From: SIG603 sp964370115
GTDB taxonomy: Bacteria; Bacillota; Clostridia; Oscillospirales; Acutalibacteraceae
Assembly (NCBI GenBank): GCA_964370115.1
Contig: CAYJIA010000007.1
Span: 7,869 to 71,868, forward strand
DNA: 64,000 nucleotides
Reading direction: 5' to 3'
Of the stretch, positions 52,074 to 60,415 are shown piece after piece. Position 1 is the first letter of the stretch; each line of letters opens with the position of its first letter. Made by a program: the position numbers and the translations under genes. The notes under the pieces are model-generated. The model was not told the DNA's origin and made no database searches. It was given only the letters and a program-made list of their open reading frames with translations.

Positions 52074-54134
52074 TTAATTACTTGTAAGCAAATTATTTGT
52101 ATCAATAATAAGGCTTATGGTTCCATCTCCCAATATGCTGCAACCAGAAAGGCCTTTTTCTTTTAAATTGTATTTGTTAAAGAATGGGGAGAAGGGCTTT
52201 ACAACAACTTGATATTCGCCTAAAAGCATATCTGCAAACAGGCAAGAAGATCCATTATTGCCTTCGACCTGAATAAAAATTCCGTCCATGGCGTCTTTGA
52301 CATCTGTGTCAAAGTTAAAAGTATTGTGAAGACGCATTACAGGGAAGCATTCTCCTCTAATCATAATCATTTCAGAGCCATCTGCATTTTGTGTGATTTG
52401 ACTTTTATCGGTAATTTTAAAGCACTGCTTGATTGAGGCTATAGGAACTGTAAATATCGCCTCGCCAACGGCAATATTCATGCCGTCAACTATTGCAAGT
52501 GTTAGTGGGATTTTTATTGTAAATGTAGTGCCCCTACCAAGTTTGCTGTCGATTGATATCGAACCGCCGACTTGCTCTATATTTTTTCTTACAACGTCCA
52601 TTCCAACGCCTCTGCCAGAAAATTCTGTAACTTCTGTGTTGGTTGAAAAACCAGCAGTCATAATAAGACCAAAAGCATCTTTTTCAGTGTATTCGCTTTC
52701 TGGTTTTGTAAGAATACCATTTTTTGAAGCCTTTGCTAAAAGCTTTTCTGCATTAAGACCTCTACCGTCGTCCTCAATATAAATATGTATTTCACCGCCT
52801 ACACTCTTTGCAGATAATGAAATAACACCTATTTCGGGCTTGCCCGCTTCAAGTCTTTCTTCGGGAGACTCAATTGCGTGATCCATAGAGTTTCTTATCA
52901 TGTGCATTAAAGGATCGACTATTAAATCTGCTATTGTTTTATCAATTTCAGTGTCACCGCCAAAAGTTTTGAGCTCTGCTTTTTTGTTTAGTCTTTTAGA
53001 CATATCGCGTACTATACGCTCCATTTTAAGGAAAGTTCCCGAAAGTGGAATCATTCTTATAGACATAACAACATCTTGAAGCTCATCGGTAAGTTTTCTA
53101 AGTTCTCTTATTGATTTTGAGAAATTATCAAGTTTTAGTCCCTTTAAATCAGGGTTTCTAGCAACCATAGATTCTGCAGTTACAAGCTCTCCGACTAAGT
53201 CCATAAGTTGGTCGAGTTTTATTTGTTTTACGCTTATAAGACTTTGCTTTGAAGCAGGTGAAGATTGTTTTGGAGCAACAGCATTTTGCTGAACTTGGGG
53301 TTTTGGAGAATCGACTGGCGCTGGAACAGGAGACGCCGAAACAGTCACAGTACTGACGGCAGGTTTTTCTTCTGCAACTGACTTTTCTTCTTCTTCTATT
53401 ATTTCATAAGACTTGATATTCAAAAATTCTTCTATAGAGCTAATTGCTTCGTCGCTTGTGTCAGACATAGGCTTAATCATTAAAAGTAAGCCGTTCTCGA
53501 TAATTTGTGCACTAGAATTTGAATCACTTTCAGGCGCTTCGGGAACAGAAAGTACAGTGTCACAACAAGTCAAAAGTTGATTTTTAAGCATGAAAGCACG
53601 CATGTTTTCCATTTGGCAATCATCTTCAAAAAATACTTTGATTTTTATCAAGCCTGAGGTATCAACACTGGCCGAAGAAGAATCTGATTGTTGCTCTGCT
53701 TCTTCCTCTACAAGCTCACCTTTAAGTTTTTTTGCAAGATTTCTTAAAGTTTCGGTAAGCTCTGTCATGTCTGCTGGCTCAAATTCGGTAGAATCACGAA
53801 TTTTTTCTATTTCTTCTTTTAGGCAGTCCGAGCTTGCCAAAATTAAGTCGAATAACTCACCGAAAACTAAGTCAAGTTTTTTAGGATCGTCTCTTAAAAC
53901 ATAAAAGACATCTTCCATAGCATGAGAAAGCGTAGAAATACCGTCAAACTCCATCATAGCGGCAGAGCCCTTGATGGTATGGGTAATTCGGAAAATATTG
54001 TTAATATGTTCCTCGCTAAGGCTTTTTGAACGCTCTGCATCTAAAAGTATTTCGTCGAGCTGTTCAAGCATTGTTTCAGTTTCGTAGATAAATGTTTCGA
54101 GCATGGCTTCCATGCCAGGTATAACAGTTTGCAT
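52074..54134 (-). CDS. cheA: Chemotaxis histidine kinase CheA
   Basis: Receptor-controlled kinase that phosphorylates CheY and CheV. The 686 residues have an HPt domain with phosphorylated H52 (RITHTIKGSAAMM), a Pro/Ala/Val linker (VSASPVPAPVDSPKPQ), a dimerisation segment, ATPase boxes (HMIRNSMDHAIESPEERL, EDDGRGLNAEKL, TEFSGRGVGMDVVRKNI) and a CheW-like regulatory domain. It is the first gene of the cheA-cheW-cheR unit on the minus strand. Its phosphotransfer partner CheB is not in the window. Confidence 0.96.
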   Translation of the reverse strand: MQTVIPGMEAMLETFIYETETMLEQLDEILLDAERSKSLSEEHINNIFRITHTIKGSAAMMEFDGISTLSHAMEDVFYVLRDDPKKLDLVFGELFDLILASSDCLKEEIEKIRDSTEFEPADMTELTETLRNLAKKLKGELVEEEAEQQSDSSSASVDTSGLIKIKVFFEDDCQMENMRAFMLKNQLLTCCDTVLSVPEAPESDSNSSAQIIENGLLLMIKPMSDTSDEAISSIEEFLNIKSYEIIEEEEKSVAEEKPAVSTVTVSASPVPAPVDSPKPQVQQNAVAPKQSSPASKQSLISVKQIKLDQLMDLVGELVTAESMVARNPDLKGLKLDNFSKSIRELRKLTDELQDVVMSIRMIPLSGTFLKMERIVRDMSKRLNKKAELKTFGGDTEIDKTIADLIVDPLMHMIRNSMDHAIESPEERLEAGKPEIGVISLSAKSVGGEIHIYIEDDGRGLNAEKLLAKASKNGILTKPESEYTEKDAFGLIMTAGFSTNTEVTEFSGRGVGMDVVRKNIEQVGGSISIDSKLGRGTTFTIKIPLTLAIVDGMNIAVGEAIFTVPIASIKQCFKITDKSQITQNADGSEMIMIRGECFPVMRLHNTFNFDTDVKDAMDGIFIQVEGNNGSSCLFADMLLGEYQVVVKPFSPFFNKYNLKEKGLSGCSILGDGTISLIIDTNNLLTSN

Positions 54135-54255
54135 AATTGTACTCCAATCTAAGCTTATGAATAAAAGATTATACGTATCTATATACTATTATCTCACTTT
54201 TTTGAAAAAACGCAAGAGATTTCTGCAAAAAAAATGTTTCATTTTGAAAAAAATA

Positions 54256-54264
54256 TGGTATAAT
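54256..54264 (+). promoter_or_regulatory. Extended -10 promoter upstream of the FliK-like gene
   Basis: TGG followed by TATAAT (54259-54264); no clear -35, as is common for extended -10 promoters. The start codon is 40 nt downstream. Confidence 0.5.
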
Positions 54265-54303
54265 TACAAATGAAATTATTTATTTTTAAAGGAAGTAATA
54301 AAA

Positions 54304-55719
54304 TTGCCTGATATTTTAAAGGTTACGACACCGCTTGTAAACAGAAATGAAGTTGTATTACCTAAGTCTCCAACGGATAATATAAACCCGTTTAGCATAA
54401 CTGACCCTATGAAGGTTATACAAACTCATAACCAAAGTGAACTTTTTAAACATAACACTAGTAACTACCAAAATAGTGATACGCCGGTGGTTTTATTAAA
54501 CATGCTCAAAGATCCGGCTGTTGCTGTATCTTATCTTAAAAACATCTTTTTGCTTGAAGAGATGTTTAAGCTATTGCCTGCAAATAATAAAGCAATAACA
54601 CCTGAACTAGAGCAAATTTTTAAAAATCTTTTAATAGGCGACGACCAAATTAAAAACGAGCTTATTTCCCAGGAAAAGTCATTCACCATGTTCCGTGGCA
54701 CATTTTTTGATTTTCTTAGGAATTTAAGTGAAACATATAAGGATTCACAAAATACACAAGTGCATATTGCAAATCTTCTAAAATCTATTAATAACTTGAT
54801 GAATAGAGGAGATATATTAGATTCTATCGTTAACAGCATGATTTATTTGAAACATAACTTTGCATCAAGCCCTTCTATTTCGGCAAAACTAGATGAACTT
54901 ATAGCAAGGTTTAGAAATACAAATGATACAAGCTTTAATATGGCAGAACTTAAAGAACAAACACTGTCACTTTTAAAACAGATAGAACAAAGTGTGTTGT
55001 TTACGTCAAAGTCAAGTAAAGTTGTATCAATTATGCTTTATAATCTTTCCAGGTTTAATGAAAATACGGTTTTCTTCAATGAGTCTGTATATAGGCTTAG
55101 GCAGGTGATAACCTCGGCTGAACAAAAACAGCTTGTAGAGCTTGCGGCACAGTTTTCAAATCAAATAAATTCAGGAATAGCGCAAACATCAGAGCAACAA
55201 ACACATAGCTCACAAGTTATGGATGCACTTATAAAAATGGTAATAAATCAGTCAGAAAAGCAAAATGCAGGCGAAAGCGCAAAAGTCGACATGATAATAC
55301 ACAGCCTTTTATCCTCTCCGTGTAACTTTACACCGCTTTTGCACTTTGTATTGCCTGTTCTTTTTGACAATACTAGGGCGTTTGCAGAAATTTGGATAAA
55401 TCCTAGAAGTGATGAAAAAGACATGCCCGAGGGTGCAAGCGAAGGAAAGCATTTTCTTTTGGTTATAGACATAGAGAGTATAGGTCGACTTGAAGCTGAA
55501 ATATTTGTGTATGGTAAAAGTGTTGATTTTCACTTATATGCACCGTATGGCTATACAGGAAAGTTTGAAAGCATGATAATCGATATATCAAAAGCGCTGA
55601 TTGGAATAGACTATAAGCTTGCAAGGACAAAACTCGACACCTTAGAGCGTCCTAGGTCGCTTATGGAAGTGTTTAAATCATTGCCTTACAAAAGGATGGG
55701 TGTAGATGTCAAAATTTAA
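54304..55719 (+). CDS. FliK-like protein (YlqG-like)
   Basis: A 471-residue, mainly helical, polar protein that resembles FliK in its C-terminal segment (FAEIWINPRSDEK...HFLLVIDIESIGRLEAEIFVYGKSVDFHLYAPYGYTGKFE). It is followed, with 14 bp overlap, by a gene for an isolated FlhB C-terminal domain. The same gene pairing is known in B. subtilis (ylqG-ylqH). TTG start with AAAGGAAG upstream. Its function as an export-switch partner is inference; it is distinct from the FliK at 30683. Confidence 0.6.
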   Translation: MPDILKVTTPLVNRNEVVLPKSPTDNINPFSITDPMKVIQTHNQSELFKHNTSNYQNSDTPVVLLNMLKDPAVAVSYLKNIFLLEEMFKLLPANNKAITPELEQIFKNLLIGDDQIKNELISQEKSFTMFRGTFFDFLRNLSETYKDSQNTQVHIANLLKSINNLMNRGDILDSIVNSMIYLKHNFASSPSISAKLDELIARFRNTNDTSFNMAELKEQTLSLLKQIEQSVLFTSKSSKVVSIMLYNLSRFNENTVFFNESVYRLRQVITSAEQKQLVELAAQFSNQINSGIAQTSEQQTHSSQVMDALIKMVINQSEKQNAGESAKVDMIIHSLLSSPCNFTPLLHFVLPVLFDNTRAFAEIWINPRSDEKDMPEGASEGKHFLLVIDIESIGRLEAEIFVYGKSVDFHLYAPYGYTGKFESMIIDISKALIGIDYKLARTKLDTLERPRSLMEVFKSLPYKRMGVDVKI

Positions 55720-55996
55720 TAATAAAAGTCAAAAGGCGGTTGCACTTAAGTATAATGTAGAGCAGGATATGGCACCTGTTGTAATTGCCTGTGGCTATGG
55801 CGAAACAGCCGAAAGGATAATAAATGTTGCAGAGCAAAGGGGAATACCTGTGTACAGAGACGACAGTGTTGCTTCTATGCTTTGTATGCTTGATGTAGGT
55901 GAAAATATACCACCAGATTTGTATGAAGTTGTGGCGACTATTTACGGGCAAATCCTAAAAACTGCGTCTAAAATTAAGAGCGGAGAGATTTCTTGA
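55706..55996 (+). CDS. FlhB C-terminal-domain homologue (YlqH-like)
   Basis: A 96-residue protein aligned with the part of FlhB after the NPTH cleavage site: KAVALKYNVEQDMAPVVIACGYGETAERIINVAEQRGIPVYRDDSVASMLCMLDVGENIPPDLYEVVATIYGQIL against AVAIKYDKEKHAAPVIVAKG...ALKIIEIAEQNDVHV of the FlhB encoded here. It lacks the membrane part and the NPTH. Such proteins can partially replace the FlhB C-domain in other bacteria. It overlaps the FliK-like gene by 14 bp and the VanY-like gene follows after 1 bp. Confidence 0.85.
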   Translation: MSKFNNKSQKAVALKYNVEQDMAPVVIACGYGETAERIINVAEQRGIPVYRDDSVASMLCMLDVGENIPPDLYEVVATIYGQILKTASKIKSGEIS

Positions 55997-55997
55997 T

Positions 55998-56678
55998 ATG
56001 AGTTTACACAGAGAGAGAATATTGCGTGAAAAAGAAAAGACGATAAGGGAGTCTAAGAGGCGACACGGAAGGACAATTAGAACAATTTTAATATGCGTCA
56101 TATTATTTTATCTTGCGGCTGCATTTACTTCTATAGTAGATGATGTTGAAGACGTTGAAGACTACACAATAGAGCTAGTCTCAAACCCTGATTATGATGG
56201 GAGCACAAGTGGCAGAGATTTATGGTATTTAACTTTAGTAAACCTAGAAAATCCTGTCTCAGATAGTTATGAGATAAAAACACAAAATGTCATGGGCATT
56301 GCAATTCATGAAAGTGTTGCACCGCCACTTGAGGAAATGCTCTTAAAAGCGGAAGAAGATGGCGTCCAGCTTAAGATATATAAAGGGTTTGACAATGGTG
56401 CTGAAACAGACGAGCATATCACAGGGCTTTCTGTAGATTTTTCTGATGGAAGTATTGCAGCGCAAGAGTTTGATAAAACCGAGCAGTATGAATGGCTATT
56501 AGAAAATGCAGGACTTTTTGGCTTTGTTGAACGCTTTCCAAAAGGAAAAGAAGAGTTTACGGGCATGGAGTATCAACCATGGCATTTTAGATATGTCGGA
56601 GGCGAGACAGCGTCATTTATGAACGAAAAAGGTTATTGTCTTGAGGAATATTTAGATTTTTATTATAATCACGAATAA
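55998..56678 (+). CDS. VanY-like (M15B) protein with altered active site
   Basis: A 226-residue protein with one membrane helix (about 26-46) and an extracytoplasmic domain of the D-alanyl-D-alanine carboxypeptidase type. Zinc ligands H140 (EHITGLSVDFS), D147 and H196 (PWHFRYVGG) are present. The normally conserved E before PWH is Q193 (EYQPWH). The SGYRS substrate-binding segment and about 25 residues around it are missing, replaced by KGFDN. Both suggest loss of peptidase activity. It is the third gene of the FliK-like/FlhB-C-like unit. Confidence 0.75.
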   Translation: MSLHRERILREKEKTIRESKRRHGRTIRTILICVILFYLAAAFTSIVDDVEDVEDYTIELVSNPDYDGSTSGRDLWYLTLVNLENPVSDSYEIKTQNVMGIAIHESVAPPLEEMLLKAEEDGVQLKIYKGFDNGAETDEHITGLSVDFSDGSIAAQEFDKTEQYEWLLENAGLFGFVERFPKGKEEFTGMEYQPWHFRYVGGETASFMNEKGYCLEEYLDFYYNHE

Positions 56679-56706
56679 AAAATACAAATTATAGGCGTAT
56701 TTGCTA

Positions 56707-56734
56707 TTTACATAGTCTGAAAATATTGTATAAT
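56707..56734 (+). promoter_or_regulatory. SigA-type promoter of cheV
   Basis: TTTACA (56707-56712), 16-bp spacer, TATAAT (56729-56734), about 64 nt before the cheV start. The leader contains a duplicated AGTAGGAATG, the second copy holding the ribosome site. Confidence 0.6.
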
Positions 56735-56797
56735 ATAAGTAGGAATGTATTTGAAATTAACTCAACTAATCAAACTGAGTAGGAATGGAGTATTTAT

Positions 56798-57700
56798 ATG
56801 CAAGATTTATTGATGACACCGGGAAGTGGCGAACTTCAAGTTATGGAATTCATGGTAGACAACAAACGCTATGGTATAAATGTACTTAAATTAAAAGGTA
56901 TAGTGCAACTAGAAGACGTTGTGGACATGCCACACAGACCTGGAGAAATTTTGGGCGTGTCAAACATTCGAGATAGCATTACAACTATTATTGATTTACA
57001 TTATGTTCTTACAAAGGTTAAAGCAGAGCTAGCGCCAAAACCGCTTGCGCTTTTATGTGAGTTCAACGCAGTTTCGGTCGCCTTTTTAGTCGATAGTGTC
57101 GAGGGAATTCATAGGCTTAGATGGGAAAACATGGGCACAGACGGAAACGAAGATAAAAATAAAATAACCAATGGCGGATTTTTAATAGATGGACAAATAC
57201 TGGTTATGCTTGATTTTGAAAGTGTAGTTATGGGCACAGGTCTTGGGAAGTCATACATCGATGCAGATAAATATGAAGCACATATCAAGGTTTCTGCCGA
57301 AAAGTATATACTTTTTGCCGAAGATTCTATGCTCATTGCAGAAAAAATTAAGGCGATTCTTTCCTCAGCAGGATATAAAAATGTTCGCTATTTTACAAAC
57401 GGAAAAGAAGCATACGACTATTTAATGATGCTTAAAGAAGAGCGCGCAGAACACTTTAACGAAAAGGCAAATATACTCATAACCGACATAGAAATGCCGA
57501 TTATGGACGGATATACACTGACAAAGCATGTCAAAGATGATCCAATACTCAAAACATTACCAGTAGTATTTTTCTCGTCGCTAATTAATGATGAAATCAT
57601 ACACAAAGGTGAACTCGTAGGCGCCGACGCACAAGTCTGCAAACCGTCGGCAAAAGAGCTAGTAGAAGTAGTAGAAGGAATTTTGGCTAGGGCAAAATAA
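56798..57700 (+). CDS. cheV: Chemotaxis adaptor CheV
   Basis: A 300-residue fusion of CheW-like domain (MEFMVDNKRYGINVLKLKGIVQLEDVVDMPHRPGEILGVSNIRDSITTIIDL) and C-terminal receiver (YILFAEDSMLIAEKIKAIL, phospho-acceptor Asp in ILITDIEMPIMDGYTL, conserved Lys in QVCKPS). It couples receptors to CheA and acts in adaptation by phosphorylation, which may help compensate for a missing CheB. Monocistronic between its own promoter and a strong terminator. Confidence 0.95.
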   Translation: MQDLLMTPGSGELQVMEFMVDNKRYGINVLKLKGIVQLEDVVDMPHRPGEILGVSNIRDSITTIIDLHYVLTKVKAELAPKPLALLCEFNAVSVAFLVDSVEGIHRLRWENMGTDGNEDKNKITNGGFLIDGQILVMLDFESVVMGTGLGKSYIDADKYEAHIKVSAEKYILFAEDSMLIAEKIKAILSSAGYKNVRYFTNGKEAYDYLMMLKEERAEHFNEKANILITDIEMPIMDGYTLTKHVKDDPILKTLPVVFFSSLINDEIIHKGELVGADAQVCKPSAKELVEVVEGILARAK

Positions 57701-57715
57701 GATGAAAATACACTA

Positions 57716-57750
57716 ATGAGGGCGACCAAAACGGTCGCCCTCATGTTTTT
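57716..57750. terminator. Intrinsic terminator between cheV and the ABC permease gene
   Basis: ATGAGGGCGACC (57716-57727) pairs with GGTCGCCCTCAT (57733-57744), followed by GTTTTTTA on the plus strand. Confidence 0.9.
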
Positions 57751-57761
57751 TATTGAAATAA

Positions 57762-58556
57762 TCAATTCCCCGTACCCGAATATCTCTTAACACCTCTGCT
57801 CCACACAAGCACTGCAAGTGCGAGAAGTAGCACTGCTACCACAGGGGATAGGTACTGCCAAATTTGAATCCCATCTTCAAATTTATCTAAAAACACCACG
57901 CTTGGATAGTAGTTTATAAATGCAACGGGTAAAAAACAGGTGACAAATACTTGAAACCATTTGCCAAATATGCTTACGGGATACTGCTGCATAAGCACTG
58001 TGAAACGCTCTGTTATCGATGAAATGGTACGTGAGCGGACAGTCCAAAAGCTCAGGGTCGAAACTATCCAGTTTATCGCAAGCTGAATTAGAGTTCCCGA
58101 GATTATACAGCCTATAAAGTAAACCCACAGCATGAAATTCCAACTCAGTCCCAAATTAAACCATGCTATTATAAATCCTACAAGTCCTACCAAAAAGTCG
58201 CCAGCACCGCTATAGTTAATGTCTTTTCCCAGTAGTTGTAACGACGGTCTTATCGGTCGAACTAGGTAGGAGTCAAAATTTCCCGTAACTATAAGTTCTT
58301 CTAAATCTGTCACATGCCAAAAGAAAATTCCGTAAAGACTTCGTGAGAGCATCCATAGGCTGTAAAGAAATAGCAGGTCAAACATTCCCCAACCGTTAAG
58401 GCTGTCAAAATTTGATACCAAAATCCAAATTAGCGAGAGGTTTACAGAGTTTAAGATAAATATACTTATCACACCGATTAAAAAATCGGCTTTGTACTGA
58501 ATTTTTCCTAAAATCGCCACTCTAACAAGTGACAGGTAAAGTTTTATATTTCTCAT
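57762..58556 (-). CDS. ABC-2 exporter permease, second subunit
   Basis: A 264-residue integral membrane protein with about six helices. The family pattern is LFLYSLWMLSRSLYGIFFWHVTDLEELIVTGNFDSYLVRPIRPSLQLLGKD and the late VFVTCFLPVAFINYYPSVVFL, typical of the ABC2_membrane_6 (DUF990) family. It works with the permease at 58561 and the ATPase at 59366 as a three-part exporter. Members of this type include drug or toxin exporters such as SatABC-like and viologen exporters; the substrate here is unknown. Confidence 0.85.
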   Translation of the reverse strand: MRNIKLYLSLVRVAILGKIQYKADFLIGVISIFILNSVNLSLIWILVSNFDSLNGWGMFDLLFLYSLWMLSRSLYGIFFWHVTDLEELIVTGNFDSYLVRPIRPSLQLLGKDINYSGAGDFLVGLVGFIIAWFNLGLSWNFMLWVYFIGCIISGTLIQLAINWIVSTLSFWTVRSRTISSITERFTVLMQQYPVSIFGKWFQVFVTCFLPVAFINYYPSVVFLDKFEDGIQIWQYLSPVVAVLLLALAVLVWSRGVKRYSGTGN

Positions 58557-58560
58557 ATAA

Positions 58561-59379
58561 TCAGCCTCCTTGTACCATAAGTTTTTTAAAGGCTTTTTTC
58601 ATGAGTAGTCTTGATAAGAACCACAAAAACAGTGCCCAAAAAGCCTGTATTCCCAAGGCGTAAATTATCTCTATACCTTGATAATTTCCTATATACACCG
58701 ACATGGGTATGGAGTAAATGCACTGGAAAGGTAGAAAGTTTCCTATAATTTGCAGTGCAGGTGGGAAAATCCACAACGGTACAAGTTGTCCTGAGAAAAA
58801 TCGTAAAGTTGCATTATAGCCAAAATATATATTTTTAATATTCATGGTTATCATGCTTATAAGTCCTATCATAAAACTTAGCATGAAACTCACGATAAAT
58901 GCGAGCAGTAGGCTTATTATAAAGCCTAAAAAATTTATAAGTGTCGGAAGTTGTAGAGAAAATAGAAAGAATGCGACTATAAGTGAAGGCAAGACCATGA
59001 ATAAAAATCTCATTGACATATTGCCAGCGTTTTTTGAAAACATTTGAAACTGAAAGTCTATGGGTTTTAATATGTCGAGTTCAATAGAACCTTTTCGGAC
59101 TTGGTCCATAATATAGGTTTGCGGTCCTCTTGCAGGGTGCATTACCGCCTCGAGTGCTACACCTAGCACTGCATAGCTTATCATTTGCTCTAAACTAGTT
59201 CCCACTGCATCGGGATTTGATGCGTAAAGTGAACGCCAAACATAACCCACACTGTACATCATGAGGAAAGTATAGAAAAATCCCATCCAAAACGGCAGTT
59301 TGTAAATACTCAAGTCTTTAAATTCATTTCGCACAAAGGCAAAGTATGTTTTTATATCAAAGTATTTATTTGTGCTCAT
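58561..59379 (-). CDS. ABC-2 exporter permease, first subunit
   Basis: A 272-residue membrane protein with about six helices and the matching family pattern (RNEFKDLSIYKLPFWMGFFYTFLMMYSVGYVWRSLY, QVRKGSIELDILKPIDFQFQMFSKNAGNMSMRFLF, FFSGQLVPLWIFPPALQIIGNFLPFQCIYSIPMSVYIG). Its start overlaps the end of the ATPase gene by 14 bp, and it is 4 nt before the second permease. The three genes are co-transcribed. Confidence 0.85.
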   Translation of the reverse strand: MSTNKYFDIKTYFAFVRNEFKDLSIYKLPFWMGFFYTFLMMYSVGYVWRSLYASNPDAVGTSLEQMISYAVLGVALEAVMHPARGPQTYIMDQVRKGSIELDILKPIDFQFQMFSKNAGNMSMRFLFMVLPSLIVAFFLFSLQLPTLINFLGFIISLLLAFIVSFMLSFMIGLISMITMNIKNIYFGYNATLRFFSGQLVPLWIFPPALQIIGNFLPFQCIYSIPMSVYIGNYQGIEIIYALGIQAFWALFLWFLSRLLMKKAFKKLMVQGG

Positions 59380-60337
59380 ATAGCTCCCTCACAATCTGCT
59401 CGATTTCGGGCTCTATTATTTGCATATCTTTTATTACGTGATGCTTGCCTATTTCTTGGAGCAAGAGAGTAGGGGTGATTTCAAAACGGTTGAAACTATA
59501 CCATTTTTTATTTATCTCTGACTTTACATGTCTTGCCTTATCCACATTGAAGTCTTCACAAATTTCTTCAAATTCCACCATGAGTGTGCGCTCTTTACCA
59601 AACTTTGCAACCATGTCGGACAAATTGCCGTCGTACATCAAATGCCCCTCGTCGATTACAAGCACCCTAGAGCAAAGTTTTTCTATGTCGGACATATCGT
59701 GAGTGGTCAAAAGCACGGTGGTGTCTTTTTCTTTATTTACTTCAAGCAAAAAGTCGTGCAAGTATTTTTTCGACACAACATCGACACCGATGGTAGGCTC
59801 GTCCAAAAATAGGATTTTCGGATTATGTAAGAGTGCGGCGGCGATGTCCGATTTAACACGCTGACCAAGGCTCATTTGCCTTACAGGTTTTTCCAAAACT
59901 TCTTCTAAATTCAGCATAGGCACATAGCGGTCTAAATTTCTTTTATAGGTGGCATCATCAATTTTGTAAATCTCTTTTAAAAGCTTATAGCTTTCAATAA
60001 GCGGAACATCCCACCAAAGACCTGTTTTTTGTCCAAAAACAACACCGATTTGCTTTGCGTTATCCATTCTTTTTTCAAAAGGTTTAATGCCGTTTATGTC
60101 GATACTTCCGCCACTGGGGTTTAAAATACCCGAAAGCATTTTAATAGTAGTCGACTTGCCCGCACCATTTTTGCCGATAAACCCGACAATTTCGCCCTCA
60201 TTAATCTCAAAGCTTAAATCATTAACCGCTTTTTTGATTTTGTGTTCGCTGGAAAATAAACTTCGCACCGCAGAGAACTTCCCCTTTTTCTGCACAGGGA
60301 TTTTGAATTCTTTCTTAAGATTTTTCACCTTAATCAT
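59366..60337 (-). CDS. ABC exporter ATPase
   Basis: About 323 residues with Walker A (GFIGKNGAGKST), Q-loop, ABC signature MSLGQRVKSDIAAALLHNP, Walker B (ILFLDEPTIGVD) and the H-loop Thr-Thr-His. A short C-terminal extension follows. It energises the two DUF990-type permeases. The start is placed at 60337: MIKVKNLKKEF with AAAGGGTG upstream. The longer frame to 60367 lies in the promoter leader. Confidence 0.92.
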   Translation of the reverse strand: MIKVKNLKKEFKIPVQKKGKFSAVRSLFSSEHKIKKAVNDLSFEINEGEIVGFIGKNGAGKSTTIKMLSGILNPSGGSIDINGIKPFEKRMDNAKQIGVVFGQKTGLWWDVPLIESYKLLKEIYKIDDATYKRNLDRYVPMLNLEEVLEKPVRQMSLGQRVKSDIAAALLHNPKILFLDEPTIGVDVVSKKYLHDFLLEVNKEKDTTVLLTTHDMSDIEKLCSRVLVIDEGHLMYDGNLSDMVAKFGKERTLMVEFEEICEDFNVDKARHVKSEINKKWYSFNRFEITPTLLLQEIGKHHVIKDMQIIEPEIEQIVRELYEHK

Positions 60338-60367
60338 GTTTGTCACCCTTTCATTTATATTTAACAA

Positions 60368-60396
60368 ATTCTAGCACTATAAATAATTACTGTCAA
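60368..60396 (-). promoter_or_regulatory. SigA-type promoter of the ABC exporter operon
   Basis: On the minus strand TTGACA (60396-60391), 17-bp spacer, TAGAAT (60373-60368). The -35 is a perfect match. Confidence 0.75.
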
Positions 60397-60397
60397 T

Positions 60398-60415
60398 GTT
60401 TGATTTAAATCAAAC
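60398..60415. promoter_or_regulatory. Perfect 18-bp palindrome matching an FNR-type box
   Basis: GTTTGATTTAAATCAAAC (60398-60415) contains TTGAT-N4-ATCAA, the classical FNR consensus. Its centre lies about 45 bp upstream of the predicted ABC-operon start, near the position used by class II activators. It touches the tmcAL stop codon. Confidence 0.6.
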
